Positions 15,650 through 25,312 of a DNA stretch of 64,000 nucleotides are shown one piece after another. This stretch comes from DATHAP01 sp963762865. GTDB taxonomy: Bacteria; Actinomycetota; Actinomycetes; JACCUZ01. Below the pieces are notes generated by a model. The model saw only the letters and a list, made by a program, of their open reading frames with translations. It did not search any database and was not told the DNA's origin. Each line of letters starts with the position of its first letter. Position 1 is the first letter of the stretch. The DNA lies in NCBI GenBank assembly GCA_963762865.1, contig CAVXNC010000006.1, positions 82,597-146,596 of the forward strand, given 5' to 3'. The translations under genes and the position numbers were made by a program.

Positions 15650-16690
15650 CGACGTAGCGGCGGCGATGCAGTCTCGGTAGGCCCGCTCGTAGCCGTCGAC
15701 CATCCGGCCGGGGGAGAAGTTCCGCTCGACATGGGCACGGCACGCCTCGGGGTCGATGTCCGCCAGGTGGTCGATCGCGTCGACGAGCTCGTCGGGCTGC
15801 TGCCGCACGAACCCGGTGACGCCGTCGACCACCACCTCGGGCACCGCCCCCCGCCGCAGGCTGAGCACCGGCGTGCCGCAGGCCATCGCCTCGATGAGCA
15901 CCATCCCGAACGGCTCCTCCCACTGCAGGGGGAAGAGGAAACCGGCAGCCCGGCCGAGCACGTCGTACTTCTCCGAGCCGGTCAGCTCCTCGACGAACTC
16001 TGCGTCGTCACCCAGGAGCGGCTCGACCTCGGAGCGGAAGTACTCGTGCTCGTCCGGCTCGCTGAGCTTCCCTGCCAGGAGCAGGTGCCGGCCCGCCTTG
16101 CGGGCGACATCGACCGCCAGGTGGGCTGCCTTGTCCGGTGAGAACCGGCCCATCCAGACCAGGTAGTCGTCCTTCTCCGCCCGACACGGGATGTCGGAGA
16201 CGTCCAGCGCGTTGTGCACCACAGCCCGCCACGGCAGGTCCGGTGTCAGGTCCACCTGCGCCTGCGAGATCGCCACGAGATACATGCCGTCCCCTGCCGC
16301 GGCGAGATAGTCCCCCCAGGCCCCGGTGGCGGGGCCGTGGGACGTGATCACGAGGGGTGTCTGGCGGTCACGGACGAAGGCCGGGCCGGTGGCCGAGTGG
16401 TCGTGCACGACGTCCGGCTGCAGCTCGTCGAGCAGCCCTGACACCCGGGCGGCGTGCAGCAGCTCCGGCTCGGCCTGGCCGAGGCGTGGCCACTGTGGCT
16501 CCTCGAAGGTCTGGACGAGCCGGGCACGGGTCCCCGGCTGGCCGGCGGCGAGCAGCGTGACGTCGTGACCACGGTCGACCAGCCCGTCCGCGAGAAGCGC
16601 CACCACGGCTTCGATCCCGCCGTACCCGCTCGGCGGGATCTCGTAGAACGGCGGCGCGACAACGGCGATCTTCAGGGGCTCCTCCGGCAT
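15629..16690 (-). CDS. Glycosyltransferase family 4
   Basis: 353 residues. GT-B fold: N-terminal PPSGYGGIEAVVALLADGLVDRGHDV and C-terminal WEEPFGMVLIEAMACGTPVLSLRRGAVPEVV, the GT4 E-x7-E nucleotide-sugar site. Start at 16690 because aggagg sits 5 nt upstream; the ORF extends to 16711 without one. Transcribed with the downstream-adjacent debranching-type enzyme (26-bp gap on the same strand), suggesting a sugar-polymer or compatible-solute role. Acceptor unknown. Confidence 0.9.
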   Translation of the reverse strand: MPEEPLKIAVVAPPFYEIPPSGYGGIEAVVALLADGLVDRGHDVTLLAAGQPGTRARLVQTFEEPQWPRLGQAEPELLHAARVSGLLDELQPDVVHDHSATGPAFVRDRQTPLVITSHGPATGAWGDYLAAAGDGMYLVAISQAQVDLTPDLPWRAVVHNALDVSDIPCRAEKDDYLVWMGRFSPDKAAHLAVDVARKAGRHLLLAGKLSEPDEHEYFRSEVEPLLGDDAEFVEELTGSEKYDVLGRAAGFLFPLQWEEPFGMVLIEAMACGTPVLSLRRGAVPEVVVDGVTGFVRQQPDELVDAIDHLADIDPEACRAHVERNFSPGRMVDGYERAYRDCIAAATSSGAATP

Positions 16691-16716
16691 GGGCCCTCCT
16701 TCTCTTGCCACGCGCG

Positions 16717-18870
16717 CTACCCGGCGGCACCTGCCTCATGCACGGCGCTGGTCGCGGGTCGCGGCTCGTAGCAGATGTCCAGGCCTGCCGGGGCGCCGTC
16801 GACCTCGACCGGCCGACCCCGCTCGACACGCACGGACAGACGCGACCCGGCGAGCGGCAGGTTGGTGAGCGTCAGGTCGCCGAAGCCCTCGGGCAAGACC
16901 GGCGCCAGCCACGCGGTCCCGTGAGGGACCCAGGGGTCCCAGCGAAGCAGCGTCCGGAGCAGCTGCACGGGTGTCGCCGACGCCCAGGCCTGCGGGGAGC
17001 AGGATGTCGGGAACGGCACCGGCCGGTGGTACGTCGCGCGGTCGAAGCCGCAGAACAGCTCCGGGAGGCGCCCGCCGAAGGCCTCAGCGGCGTCCAGCAC
17101 TGCTGTCGCGACTCGTTGCGCCTCGGCCACGAAGCCGTAGCGCATCAAGCCGGTCGCGATGAGCGCGTTGTCGTGCGGCCACACCGAGCCGTTGTGGTAG
17201 CTGAGCGGGTTGTAGGCCCCCATGGAGGTGGCCAGGGTGCGCACCCCCCACCCGCTGAACATCTCGGGGGAGAGCAGCCGCTCGGCCACCGCGGCGGCCT
17301 TGTCCTCGTCGATGATCCCGCTCCAGAGGCAGTGACCCATGTTCGACGCCAGCGAGTCCACGGGGCGCTTGGTCCCGTCCAGTGCGAGGGCGAACCAGCC
17401 CTGCTCAGGCAGCCAGAACTGCTCGTTGAAGGCCTTCTTCAGAGCGGCCGCCCGGCCGGCCCAGGTCTGCCGGGCCTCGTCGTCACCGGCCTCCCAGGCG
17501 AAGTGCGCCCGGGCGAGGAAGGCGGCGTACGTGTAGCCCTGGACCTCGCAGAGCGCGATCGGCCCGTTCGCGACCGTGCCGTCGGCGAACGTGACTCCGT
17601 CCCAGGAGTCCTTCCACCCCTGGTTGGCCAGCCCGCGGTCGGTGGCGCGTTGGTACTCGACGAAGAGGTCGCCGTCACGGTCGCCGCGCTCGACGATCCA
17701 GGTCAGCGCCCGCTCGGCGTGGGGGAGCAGCCGGTCGACCTCGTCTCCGGCAAGCCCCCATCGCCGCAGCTCCCCGAGGAGGACGACGAAGAGCGGGGTG
17801 GCGTCGGCGGTGCCGAAGTAGACGGAGCGGCCGCCGAGTGCCAGCGCGGGGTCGGCGCCGAACCGCACCTCGTGCAGGATCCGTCCGGGCTCCTCCTCCG
17901 AGGCCGGGTCGTCGTGCTCGCCCTGCAGGCGGGCGAGCGTCTGCAGCGTTCCGAGGGCGAGGGGCTGGTCAAGGGCCAGGGACATGTACGACGTCAGCAG
18001 GGAGTCACGACCGAAGAGGGTCATGAACCACGGCGCCCCGGCGGCGACCACGGCCACGTCGGGCTCGTCAGGGTCGAAGATGCGCAGCGCACCGAGGTCG
18101 ACGCGGCTGCGCTCCAACGTCCGGGCGAGAGCCGGGTCCGCTGTGTGCAGGACCGGCACCGACTCCCGCCAGGCCTGCGACCGGCGTGCGGCGACCGTGT
18201 CCTCCAGCGGACGATCGGTCGGGAAACGCGGCTCGAGGGTCTGGTCGTCAACGATCGGGACCACCTGGATGCAGCCCGACCAGGTGCCGCGGGCGGGCAC
18301 CACGACGTCGAAGGTCAGCCCATGCGTCGTCGTGGTGGCATCTTCGGCGCTGACTCGGACGCCCCGGCGCCCCTGGTGGGGATAGCTGCGGGACATCTCC
18401 AGGATCCCCTCGACCGCCGAGCACTCCGGCGCCGGCCGATGGGGGACCCGGCTCTCCTTGACCTCGAAGAGGTCGGCGAAGTCCGCGGCACACTCGACCG
18501 CCAGGCGCACGGCGGCCGGCTCGTCGGAGAGGTTCTCGACCAGGAGGTCTTCACGCATCCCTTGGCCGACGTATCGGTCGCGGCGGACCAGCAGGGTGCT
18601 CTCGACCCGGCCAGGGCGAGGGGCCGCCCGGCCGACGAAGGTGGCCCGCCACGGCTCGTCGCTGAGCACCGTCAACGACTCGACCGGCTCGTCGTCGACC
18701 GTGATCCGCCATCTGCTGACGATGCGGGTGTCCTGGAAGAACACGCCCTGGGGCGTGCCCTCCCGCAGGTCACCTGACGGCTCGCACACGCAGAAGGACG
18801 AGCCCTCGACGAGTGTGACGCCGGCGCTACCAAGAGCAGCCGGCTCTCCGGCGTACGACCATCCGCTCAT
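16717..18870 (-). CDS. Amylo-alpha-1,6-glucosidase / glycogen debranching enzyme family
   Basis: 717 residues. N-terminal ~200-residue beta-sandwich (GVFFQDTRIVSRWRITVDDEPVE) typical of the glycogen-debranching N-terminal domain, then an (alpha/alpha)6 barrel with FGRDSLLTSYMSLALDQPLALGTL, NQGWKDSWDGV, LAYCEVQGYTYAAFL-like repeats and PLSYHNGSVWPHDNALIATGLMRYG. These are hallmarks of the GH13-independent debranching/GH63-GH15-like family. Probably hydrolyses alpha-1,6 branches of glycogen or a related glucan. Upstream of the GT4 gene; the glycogen synthesis genes glgC and glgA lie 9 kb away. Confidence 0.88.
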   Translation of the reverse strand: MSGWSYAGEPAALGSAGVTLVEGSSFCVCEPSGDLREGTPQGVFFQDTRIVSRWRITVDDEPVESLTVLSDEPWRATFVGRAAPRPGRVESTLLVRRDRYVGQGMREDLLVENLSDEPAAVRLAVECAADFADLFEVKESRVPHRPAPECSAVEGILEMSRSYPHQGRRGVRVSAEDATTTTHGLTFDVVVPARGTWSGCIQVVPIVDDQTLEPRFPTDRPLEDTVAARRSQAWRESVPVLHTADPALARTLERSRVDLGALRIFDPDEPDVAVVAAGAPWFMTLFGRDSLLTSYMSLALDQPLALGTLQTLARLQGEHDDPASEEEPGRILHEVRFGADPALALGGRSVYFGTADATPLFVVLLGELRRWGLAGDEVDRLLPHAERALTWIVERGDRDGDLFVEYQRATDRGLANQGWKDSWDGVTFADGTVANGPIALCEVQGYTYAAFLARAHFAWEAGDDEARQTWAGRAAALKKAFNEQFWLPEQGWFALALDGTKRPVDSLASNMGHCLWSGIIDEDKAAAVAERLLSPEMFSGWGVRTLATSMGAYNPLSYHNGSVWPHDNALIATGLMRYGFVAEAQRVATAVLDAAEAFGGRLPELFCGFDRATYHRPVPFPTSCSPQAWASATPVQLLRTLLRWDPWVPHGTAWLAPVLPEGFGDLTLTNLPLAGSRLSVRVERGRPVEVDGAPAGLDICYEPRPATSAVHEAGAAG

Positions 18871-18910
18871 CCGGTCCGCCGTCCCCGGGTTGGGTGGTCC
18901 GCAAACGTTC

Positions 18911-19513
18911 TCATGCGGACGTGGTCAGGGGGTCTCGGACCGCTCGGGGATCGAGGCACCAGGTGAGGGCGGCGGGGAACGGCCCGTAACCGTCGTCGAT
19001 GGTGAAGTGCCCGGCCCCGGGCAACACCTCGGTGTCCAGCGCGAGCGGCGTGCCGTAGACGTCCGCGGCGGTTCCCTCCGTCGAGTAGGGGTCACGGTCC
19101 GAGCACAGGAGCCGTACGGCGCTCCGGCTGGCCGCCCTGACGGACTCGGGGTCTCTGGGCGCGACGAAGCCGGCGATGTCGGGGATCTCCCGGGTGACGA
19201 TCGGGCTCGGCGGCGCCACCAGCAGCACCCGGTCGGCCCGCGGGTCGACGAGCCTGCGAGCCGCAGCGTGCAGCCACAGCAGGCACCCCAGCGAGTGCGC
19301 GACGACGACCCGCTCGCCGTCGCCCATCTGCCGCCACTCGGCGGTGAAGGCCTCGAGCCAGTCGTCGAGCTGCGGGTGGTCCGGTGACGGCAGCTGCGGG
19401 TAGAGCACCTGCTCACCCCGGGCCCGGAGCCGGTCGGTCAGCCACCACTCCCAGTGCTCGACCGGTCGGTGGTTCTCCCAGCCGTGCAGGACCAGGAACC
19501 TCTGGCCGGTCAC
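18911..19513 (-). CDS. Alpha/beta hydrolase, RBBP9/YdeN type
   Basis: 200 residues. FLVLHGWEN at the N-terminus (oxyanion HG), nucleophile in VVVAHSLGCLLW (S near 73), acid Asp in LLCSDRDPYS and the catalytic His in GAGHFTIDDGYG match the small serine-hydrolase family RBBP9/YdeN. Its ATG overlaps the cphA stop by 4 nt (ATGA), so it is the last gene of the cphB-cphA unit. A role in cyanophycin or dipeptide processing is possible but not shown. Confidence 0.88.
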   Translation of the reverse strand: MTGQRFLVLHGWENHRPVEHWEWWLTDRLRARGEQVLYPQLPSPDHPQLDDWLEAFTAEWRQMGDGERVVVAHSLGCLLWLHAAARRLVDPRADRVLLVAPPSPIVTREIPDIAGFVAPRDPESVRAASRSAVRLLCSDRDPYSTEGTAADVYGTPLALDTEVLPGAGHFTIDDGYGPFPAALTWCLDPRAVRDPLTTSA

Positions 19514-22290
19514 TGCTGCGGGTCGTCCTGCCCGGGGGGCGCGGGGACGGCCGTGTCCGGGTCACCCACAGCCTCGTGGATGTGCGCGCCGGCCTGAGCC
19601 TGGTGAGACATGGCTTCGAGCTCGGCGAGCACTGCTCCGTGCTTGTCGACGCAGAGGACGACGATGTCGCCGGGGTGCGCCCTGGCCATCGCCTCGTGCA
19701 CCGCCGGGATCTCCTCGAGGACCAGCTCGACCTGCTTGCAGCGCGCCCCCTCGGCCATCCGGGCCCGGGCACCGTCGGCAACCAGGCCGGCCACGTCGCC
19801 TCGAGCGCGGCCGCGCAGCGCCACGTCCTCGCGGACGACCAGCACGTCGAAGTGGTCGGCCGCCACGGCGCCGAGCTCGCGCATGTCCTCGTCCCGGCGG
19901 TCACCCGCCGTCGCCACCACTCCGATCCGCTGCGGGCGGGCCAGGTCCGAGGCTGCCTCGGCAGCCGCTGCCAGCGCCTCGACGAAGTCGCCGAGCAGCC
20001 GCATCCCCGGTGCGTTGTGGCAGTAGTCGACGATCACGTTGGCGCCACCCACGTCGATCTGGTTCAGGCGGCCCGGCGACAGGTAGTAGGACGTCGTGAA
20101 GGTCCGCAGGCCCTGCCGGATGTCGTGCAGGTGCGCCCCGGCGGCGAAAGCCGCAGCCGCTGCTGCCATGGCGTTCTGCACGTTCATCTTCGCCTTGCCG
20201 CCGAAGGTGGACGGCAACAGGTGGGTCCAGGCGAGCTGCATCGAGCGGCGGCCGTGCCGGATCACGATCATCTCGCCGAGGTCGCCGCGCTCCAGGACGA
20301 CGGCGCGACCGCCCCGGCGGCAGTGCTCGTCGACCGAGTCCCGCACGTCCGAGCCGGCCTCGGCCATCGAGAACCACACCACCTCGCCCGAGCACCGGCG
20401 GCGCATCCCGGCGACCAGCTCGTCGTCCGCGTTGAGGACGGCGAACCCGTCACGGGGCACTGCCTCCACGACGACCTGCTTGACCTCGGCGAGCTGCTCG
20501 AGCGTGTCGATGCCGCGCATCCCGAGGTGGTCGGGCGCGACGTTCAGCACTACCGCGACGTCGTTGCGCTGGTAGCCCAGCCCCTCGCGCAGGATCCCGC
20601 CGCGGGCCACCTCGAAGACCGCGAAGTCCACGCGCGGGTTCTGCAGCACCATCCGAGCCGACTTCGGACCTGACGCGTCGGCGCGGATCACGAGCCGCTC
20701 GTCGATCACGATGCCGTCGGTCGAGGTCATGCCGACCTTGCGGCCCATGCCCTTGAAGATGTGCGCGATCATCCGCGCGGTCGTCGTCTTGCCGTTGGTG
20801 CCCGTCACGGCGACGATCGGGATCCGGCTGGGGGAGCCGGGCGGGAAGAGCGAGTCGACGACGGGCTTCGCCACGAACTGGGCGTCGCCGACCGTCGGGT
20901 GGGTGTGCATCCGGAATCCCGGGGCCGCGTTGACCTCGCAGATCGCGCCGCCGGCCTCACGCACCGGCTCGGCGATGTCGGGGGAGATGAAGTCGATGCC
21001 GGCGACGTCCAGGCCGACGACCCGGGCGGCCTCCTCGGCGATCTCGACGTTGTCGGGGTGGGCCTCGAGGGTCCGGTCGATCGAGATGCCGCCGGTCGAC
21101 ATGTTGCCGGTCAGGGTCAGCTTGACCATGGTGCCCTCGGGTGGCACGGCGTCCATCGCGAGGCCCTGCTCCGTCACGAGTGCGACGGCGGCGTCGTCCA
21201 CCTTGATGCGCGTCAGCACCTTCTCGTGCCCGACACCGCGTCGAGGGTCGGCGTTGGTCTCGTCGACCAGCTCGCGGACGGTGTGCACGCCGTCGCCGAT
21301 GACGTGCGCGGGCACTCGCTCGGCCAGAGCGACCATCCGGCCGCCGATGACCAGAACGCGGTAGTCCTTGCCCGTGATGAACGACTCGACGACGACCCAG
21401 CCGCGCCGCGACTCGTCCTGGGCGACCGGGAAGGCGGCCCGCACCTGCTCGGCGTCCTTGAGGTCCAGCACCACACCGCGGCCGTGGTTTCCGTCGAGCG
21501 GCTTGCACACGACGGGGTAGCCGATGCGGTCGGCGACGCGCACGGCCTGCTCGGCGGTCCGCACGGACTCCGACCGGGGGACCGGCAGGCCGGCGGCGGC
21601 CAGCAGCCGCGTCGTCAGCTCCTTGTCGCCGGCGATGTCGACGGCCAGCGCGGCGGTGTTGGAGGTCATCGTCGCGCGGATCCGCTGCTGGTGGACCCCC
21701 TGCCCGAGCTGCACGAGCGAGTGCTGGTTGAGACGCAGCCAGGGGATGTCGCGGGATACCGCCTCGTCGAGGATCGCCTGGGTCGACGGGCCGAACGCGG
21801 TCCGCTCGGCCTGGACGAGGAAGCGCTCCAGCTCCGCGGCGAAGTCGAACTCGGGGTCGGGCTGCACGAGGTGGTTGACAAGGCGCACGGCCAGCGCCCC
21901 GGCCGCCAGGCCGACCGACTCGTCCACGTACCCGTAGATGACGTTGTACTGACCGCGCACGCCCGTCCCGCGGGTCTTGCCGCGCCGGATGTCGTGGCCG
22001 GCCTCCTGCTGCAGCTGGAGCGCGGTGTGCTCGGCCACGTGCCCGAGCCAGGTGCCCTCCTTGAGGCGCTCCAGGAAGCCGCCGCGGTGGCCCCGCGAGC
22101 ACGAGTGCCGCGCCACGCCCGGCAGGGCCTCGACCAGGCCGTCGACGAAGCCCGGGAGCACGTCGGAGGGGTAGTCCTCGAGCGATCCGAGGTCGACGAC
22201 GAGGTGCATCGATGGCTCGTACGACCACAGGTTGGGCCCCCGGTACACCCTGGTCTGCAGGATCGCGAGATCGGGCTGCGGGCTGCTCAT
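19510..22290 (-). CDS. cphA: Cyanophycin synthetase
   Basis: 926 residues with the canonical three-part layout: N domain 1-~160 (TRVYRGPNLWSYEPSMHL, HSCSRGHRGGFLERLKEGTWLGHVAEHTAL), ATP-grasp domain ~205-480 (VVCKPLDGNHGRGVVLDL, FITGKDYRVLVIGG, ICEVNAAPGFRMHTHP), and Mur-ligase domain ~490-900 (VAVTGTNGKTTTARMIAHIF, VARGGILREGLGY, NVAPDHLGMRGIDTLEQLAEVK). It polymerises multi-L-arginyl-poly-L-aspartate from Asp and Arg with ATP. Length is close to typical bacterial CphA (~870-930). Follows cphB by 7 bp on the same strand. All three domains look intact. Confidence 0.95.
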   Translation of the reverse strand: MSSPQPDLAILQTRVYRGPNLWSYEPSMHLVVDLGSLEDYPSDVLPGFVDGLVEALPGVARHSCSRGHRGGFLERLKEGTWLGHVAEHTALQLQQEAGHDIRRGKTRGTGVRGQYNVIYGYVDESVGLAAGALAVRLVNHLVQPDPEFDFAAELERFLVQAERTAFGPSTQAILDEAVSRDIPWLRLNQHSLVQLGQGVHQQRIRATMTSNTAALAVDIAGDKELTTRLLAAAGLPVPRSESVRTAEQAVRVADRIGYPVVCKPLDGNHGRGVVLDLKDAEQVRAAFPVAQDESRRGWVVVESFITGKDYRVLVIGGRMVALAERVPAHVIGDGVHTVRELVDETNADPRRGVGHEKVLTRIKVDDAAVALVTEQGLAMDAVPPEGTMVKLTLTGNMSTGGISIDRTLEAHPDNVEIAEEAARVVGLDVAGIDFISPDIAEPVREAGGAICEVNAAPGFRMHTHPTVGDAQFVAKPVVDSLFPPGSPSRIPIVAVTGTNGKTTTARMIAHIFKGMGRKVGMTSTDGIVIDERLVIRADASGPKSARMVLQNPRVDFAVFEVARGGILREGLGYQRNDVAVVLNVAPDHLGMRGIDTLEQLAEVKQVVVEAVPRDGFAVLNADDELVAGMRRRCSGEVVWFSMAEAGSDVRDSVDEHCRRGGRAVVLERGDLGEMIVIRHGRRSMQLAWTHLLPSTFGGKAKMNVQNAMAAAAAAFAAGAHLHDIRQGLRTFTTSYYLSPGRLNQIDVGGANVIVDYCHNAPGMRLLGDFVEALAAAAEAASDLARPQRIGVVATAGDRRDEDMRELGAVAADHFDVLVVREDVALRGRARGDVAGLVADGARARMAEGARCKQVELVLEEIPAVHEAMARAHPGDIVVLCVDKHGAVLAELEAMSHQAQAGAHIHEAVGDPDTAVPAPPGQDDPQQ

Positions 22291-22297
22291 CTGCGGC

Positions 22298-23164
22298 TCA
22301 GTCCTCCTCGGTCTGGTGCTTGATCTGGTGGGCCAGGTGCTCCTCGACGAAGGACAGCAGGCGCCGCTCGGCCAGGTCGAACCTGGCACCGGCGGGCAGG
22401 GTGTGGACGACGACCCCGGACACCAGCAGTGGCGCTCCGTGCTCGGCGAGGTGGGCGTCGCTGACCGCCTGGGAGCCGTCGGCCACGAAGACGCAGCCGG
22501 ACCCGACGACCTCGAGCTCCCGGCCGCCGCGGACGACGGCTGCTGTGTCCTCGTCGATGCCGAGGCCGAGCAGCCGGGGCGAGCGGCCGACCATCGACAG
22601 CAGGCGGCCGTAGCGGTTGCGCTGCGCGAAGTGCTGGTCGACCACCACGTCGGCGAGCAGGCCCAGGCCGGCTGCCGACGTGACGGCGCCCTGTCGCGGG
22701 GAGGCGGTCTCGTCGCCGAAAGCGATCATGTGCTCGCTGACCGCGCTGGCGCCCGCCGAGGTGCCGCCGACGACGGCGCCTCGGCTGTAGGCCGCGGACA
22801 CCGCGGCGCCGAACGGGGTGCCGCCCACCACGGCGGCGAGCTTGAGCTGGTTCCCGCCGGTCATGAAGATCGCGTCGACCTCGCCGAGAGCGGCGACCGT
22901 GGCCGGGTCGGCGGCGTCGGCCCTGGTCTCCGGCCTCAGCCGGACGATCTCGCCGGCTCCCAGCGACCGGAACGCGTCGTCGTAGGCGTCCAGGATCTCG
23001 GGTCCCAGCGAGGACGCGGTGGCGACGACCGCCACCGTGGCGCCCGGCCCACCCGCGAGCCGGATGAACTCCTGCAGCACGATCCGGTCGCCGCTGCGGT
23101 CCTCGGCGCCGCCGATGACGCACAGCACGCCACCCTCGACGGGCCTGACCGGTCGATGAGCCAC
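22298..23164 (-). CDS. cphB: Cyanophycinase
   Basis: 288 residues, peptidase family S51. The nucleophile is S136 in VVGGTSAGASAV, with GGNQLKLA (~104-110) and GLGIDEDTAAVV as the other conserved blocks. It cleaves cyanophycin to beta-Asp-Arg dipeptides. GTG 23164 is chosen since a TACGCT box (23171-23176) ends 6 nt before it, indicating a leaderless start; the upstream frame to 23248 is then non-coding. First gene of cphB-cphA-hydrolase, so synthesis and breakdown enzymes share one transcript. Confidence 0.93.
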   Translation of the reverse strand: MAHRPVRPVEGGVLCVIGGAEDRSGDRIVLQEFIRLAGGPGATVAVVATASSLGPEILDAYDDAFRSLGAGEIVRLRPETRADAADPATVAALGEVDAIFMTGGNQLKLAAVVGGTPFGAAVSAAYSRGAVVGGTSAGASAVSEHMIAFGDETASPRQGAVTSAAGLGLLADVVVDQHFAQRNRYGRLLSMVGRSPRLLGLGIDEDTAAVVRGGRELEVVGSGCVFVADGSQAVSDAHLAEHGAPLLVSGVVVHTLPAGARFDLAERRLLSFVEEHLAHQIKHQTEED

Positions 23165-23242
23165 CGGGCGAGCGTAGCCATGACGCTGCGAAGTTGTGTG
23201 CGCGCAGGTCGGCGTGGCGGGCGCTGCTGCGGGGCCGATCAA

Positions 23243-23304
23243 GATCATTTGGGCCGGGCGGCGGCTTCCCCGTCGAGGAAGCGACCGCGGCGGCCCAAAC
23301 GATC
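23243..23304. repeat. Branched intergenic palindrome, GATC-ended
   Basis: Outer arms 23243-23256 (gatcatttgggccg) and 23291-23304 pair with one mismatch; an inner 6-bp stem (23264-23269 with 23277-23282) gives a two-tier hairpin. It lies between the divergent cphB and sixA-like genes. A similar element with the same GATC-R-TTTG ends is at 52696-52770. Confidence 0.7.
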
Positions 23305-23336
23305 ATCCTGACGGTGGGCGCGGCAGGATGGTGGTC

Positions 23337-23801
23337 ATGTCCGACGCCGATGCCACCCGCCTGGTCGCGCTCGTCCGGCACGCGAAGGCCGAGTCCGGTG
23401 AGGAGGATGCCGACCACGACCGCCGCCTCACCGACCGGGGCGAGCGCAATGCCGCTGAGGCCGGCGTGTGGCTCGCAAGCGTCCTCCCGAGAGTCGGCGA
23501 GGTCTGGTGCTCGTCCGCCACGCGGGCGGTCCAGACCTGGACGGCGATGAGCAGGTCGATCGAGGCGCCGCCGCCGAGCGTCGAGCGCAGCCTCTACCTG
23601 GCCGATGCGCCAGAGATCGCCGAGCGGCTGGACGGGCGAACCTCGACAGACGCTGGCCCGCTGGTCGTCGTCGGGCACAACCCGACGATGGAGCAGCTGC
23701 AGGCGCTGCTCACCGGTGAGCTGCGCGGGATGCGAGCGGGCGCGGTTGCCGTCGTCGACCTGGACAGCCGCGCGGTGGTCGGCTCGTGGAGCCCGGCATG
23801 A
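23337..23801 (+). CDS. SixA-type histidine phosphatase
   Basis: 154 residues, histidine phosphatase superfamily. The N-terminal LVRHAKAE carries the catalytic R14-H15 (RHG family variant RHA as in SixA), and the second His is in VVVGHNPTMEQL. SixA proteins dephosphorylate phosphohistidine on HPt or PTS proteins. Start at ATG 23337 with ggcagg upstream; an ATG at 23328 is equally in frame. The stop overlaps the next ATG (ATGA). Confidence 0.88.
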   Translation: MSDADATRLVALVRHAKAESGEEDADHDRRLTDRGERNAAEAGVWLASVLPRVGEVWCSSATRAVQTWTAMSRSIEAPPPSVERSLYLADAPEIAERLDGRTSTDAGPLVVVGHNPTMEQLQALLTGELRGMRAGAVAVVDLDSRAVVGSWSPA

Positions 23802-24340
23802 GCGACGTACCGGAGGAGAACTACTCGCCGAGCTGGACGACCGAGCGGCAGCCGATCCCGACGACCGGCGGCGACCGGGAGCTCCTGACGGCGCTGCTGG
23901 ACTACCACCGGCAGACCTTCGCGGCCAAGTGCGAGGGGGTGCCGCCGGAGCGGCTGCGCGAGCGCGGGGTCCCGCCGTCGACGCTCAGCCTGCACGGCCT
24001 GGTGCGGCACCTCGCCGGTGTGGAGCGCTGGTGGTTCCGCATCCAGCTCGCCGGTGAGGACGCCCCGATGCTGTTCTACACCGACGACAACCCGGACCTG
24101 GACTTCGACTTCGGCGAGGATGCCGACCCGGTGGCCGACCTGGCGACCTGGCGGGCCGAGTGCGCCGCGTCGGGCGCGGTCGTCGCGGCGCGCGGCCTCG
24201 ACGACGCGGGCACCCGCAAGCGCGACGGCGCGCCGATCTCGACCCGTTTCGTGATCGCCCACATGCTCGCGGAGTACGCCCGGCACAACGGGCACGCCGA
24301 CCTGCTGCGCGAGCGCATCGACGGTCGAACCGGCGCGTGA
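23798..24340 (+). CDS. DinB/DUF664 family protein
   Basis: 180 residues, four-helix DinB fold: LLDYHRQTFAAKCEGVPPERLRERGVPPSTLSLHGLVRHLAGVERWWF with metal-site histidines at LHGLVRHLAG and HMLAEYARHNGHADLLRE. DinB-like proteins include mycothiol- and bacillithiol-dependent transferases; the actinobacterial DUF664 branch is mostly uncharacterised. Translationally coupled to the SixA gene. Convergent with the reductase that follows (10 bp between stops). Confidence 0.88.
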   Translation: MSDVPEENYSPSWTTERQPIPTTGGDRELLTALLDYHRQTFAAKCEGVPPERLRERGVPPSTLSLHGLVRHLAGVERWWFRIQLAGEDAPMLFYTDDNPDLDFDFGEDADPVADLATWRAECAASGAVVAARGLDDAGTRKRDGAPISTRFVIAHMLAEYARHNGHADLLRERIDGRTGA

Positions 24341-24350
24341 CGCGGCCGAG

Positions 24351-25274
24351 TCAGGCGCCCCCGTTCCGCACCGCCCAGGGCTGCAGGACGGCGTAGACGG
24401 CCCGCGTCATCGGCACCGGCACGCCGTGTCGCTCGGCCCGCCTGACGACGAAGCCGTGCAGCGCCTCGAGCTCCATCCGGCGACCCGCCACGAGGTCGTC
24501 GTGCAGCGACGAGAAGCTTCCCGGCTCCACGCTGCGTCCCAGGTCGAGAGCCCGTGCCACAGCCGCGTCGGCCAGCGGGTGGCCGTCGGCCGCCGCGACG
24601 GCAGCCACCTCCTCGACGATCGCCCGGAAGGCGGACCAGCCGGCGTCGGTGGACCTGATCTCGCCGATCGGCAGCCGCACCGTGGCCGTCATCCCGGCCT
24701 GTGCGCAGATGAAGGCCAGCTTCGCCCACAGGACGGTCGCGATGTCCGGGGACAGCTCGGCGCCGAAGCCGGCGGCGTGGCAGCTCTCGAGCAGTCGTCG
24801 AGCCCGTTCCGTCGACCGGCCGTCCAGCTCGCCGAAGGTGATGCTCGTCGGCCCGCCCGTGTGCACCACCACGCCCGGCTCGGCGATGCCCGCGAAGATG
24901 AAGGCCGCCCCGCCGAGGACGTGCTCGGCACCGACGACCTCGGAGAGCTTCTCCTCGTTGTCGACGCCGTTCTGCAGCGAGACGACGGCCGTGTCGTCGC
25001 CGAGGAGTGGCGCCAGCCGGGCGGCAGCCGACTCGGTGTCGTAGGTCTTCACGCAGAACAGCACGTAGTCGCACTGCCCGATCTCGGTCGGGTCGTCCGT
25101 CGCCACGACATCGACCTCGAAGTCTCCGGCGACGCTGCGGACTCGCAGCCCGTGCTCGCGCAGAGCGGCCAGGTGTGCCCCGCGGGCGATCAGCCGGACG
25201 TCGGCGCCTGCCTGAGCCAGCCGGCCGCCGAAGTACCCGCCGACCCCGCCGGGCCCGTAGATCGCCACGCGCAT
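24351..25274 (-). CDS. panE: 2-dehydropantoate 2-reductase (ketopantoate reductase)
   Basis: 307 residues. N-terminal Rossmann motif MRVAIYGPGGVGGYFGGRLA, then FCVKTYDTE and LQNGVDNEEKL, the family's conserved NADPH and substrate regions, and a helical C-terminal domain with RRMELEALHGFVVRRAERHGVPVP. Converts ketopantoate to pantoate in pantothenate/CoA synthesis. ATG 25274 is preceded by a CAGGAT box 6 nt upstream, consistent with a leaderless start. Some members of this family act on other keto acids, so the symbol is probable rather than certain. Confidence 0.88.
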   Translation of the reverse strand: MRVAIYGPGGVGGYFGGRLAQAGADVRLIARGAHLAALREHGLRVRSVAGDFEVDVVATDDPTEIGQCDYVLFCVKTYDTESAAARLAPLLGDDTAVVSLQNGVDNEEKLSEVVGAEHVLGGAAFIFAGIAEPGVVVHTGGPTSITFGELDGRSTERARRLLESCHAAGFGAELSPDIATVLWAKLAFICAQAGMTATVRLPIGEIRSTDAGWSAFRAIVEEVAAVAAADGHPLADAAVARALDLGRSVEPGSFSSLHDDLVAGRRMELEALHGFVVRRAERHGVPVPMTRAVYAVLQPWAVRNGGA

Positions 25275-25312
25275 GCGGGCATCCTGGCCCAGGACGCCAC
25301 GCCGCACCAGGG

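Noticed and set aside
16705..18777. A 690-residue forward frame across the debranching-type enzyme
   Set aside because: Antisense to a well-conserved gene and without family motifs; shadow of codon-position GC bias.
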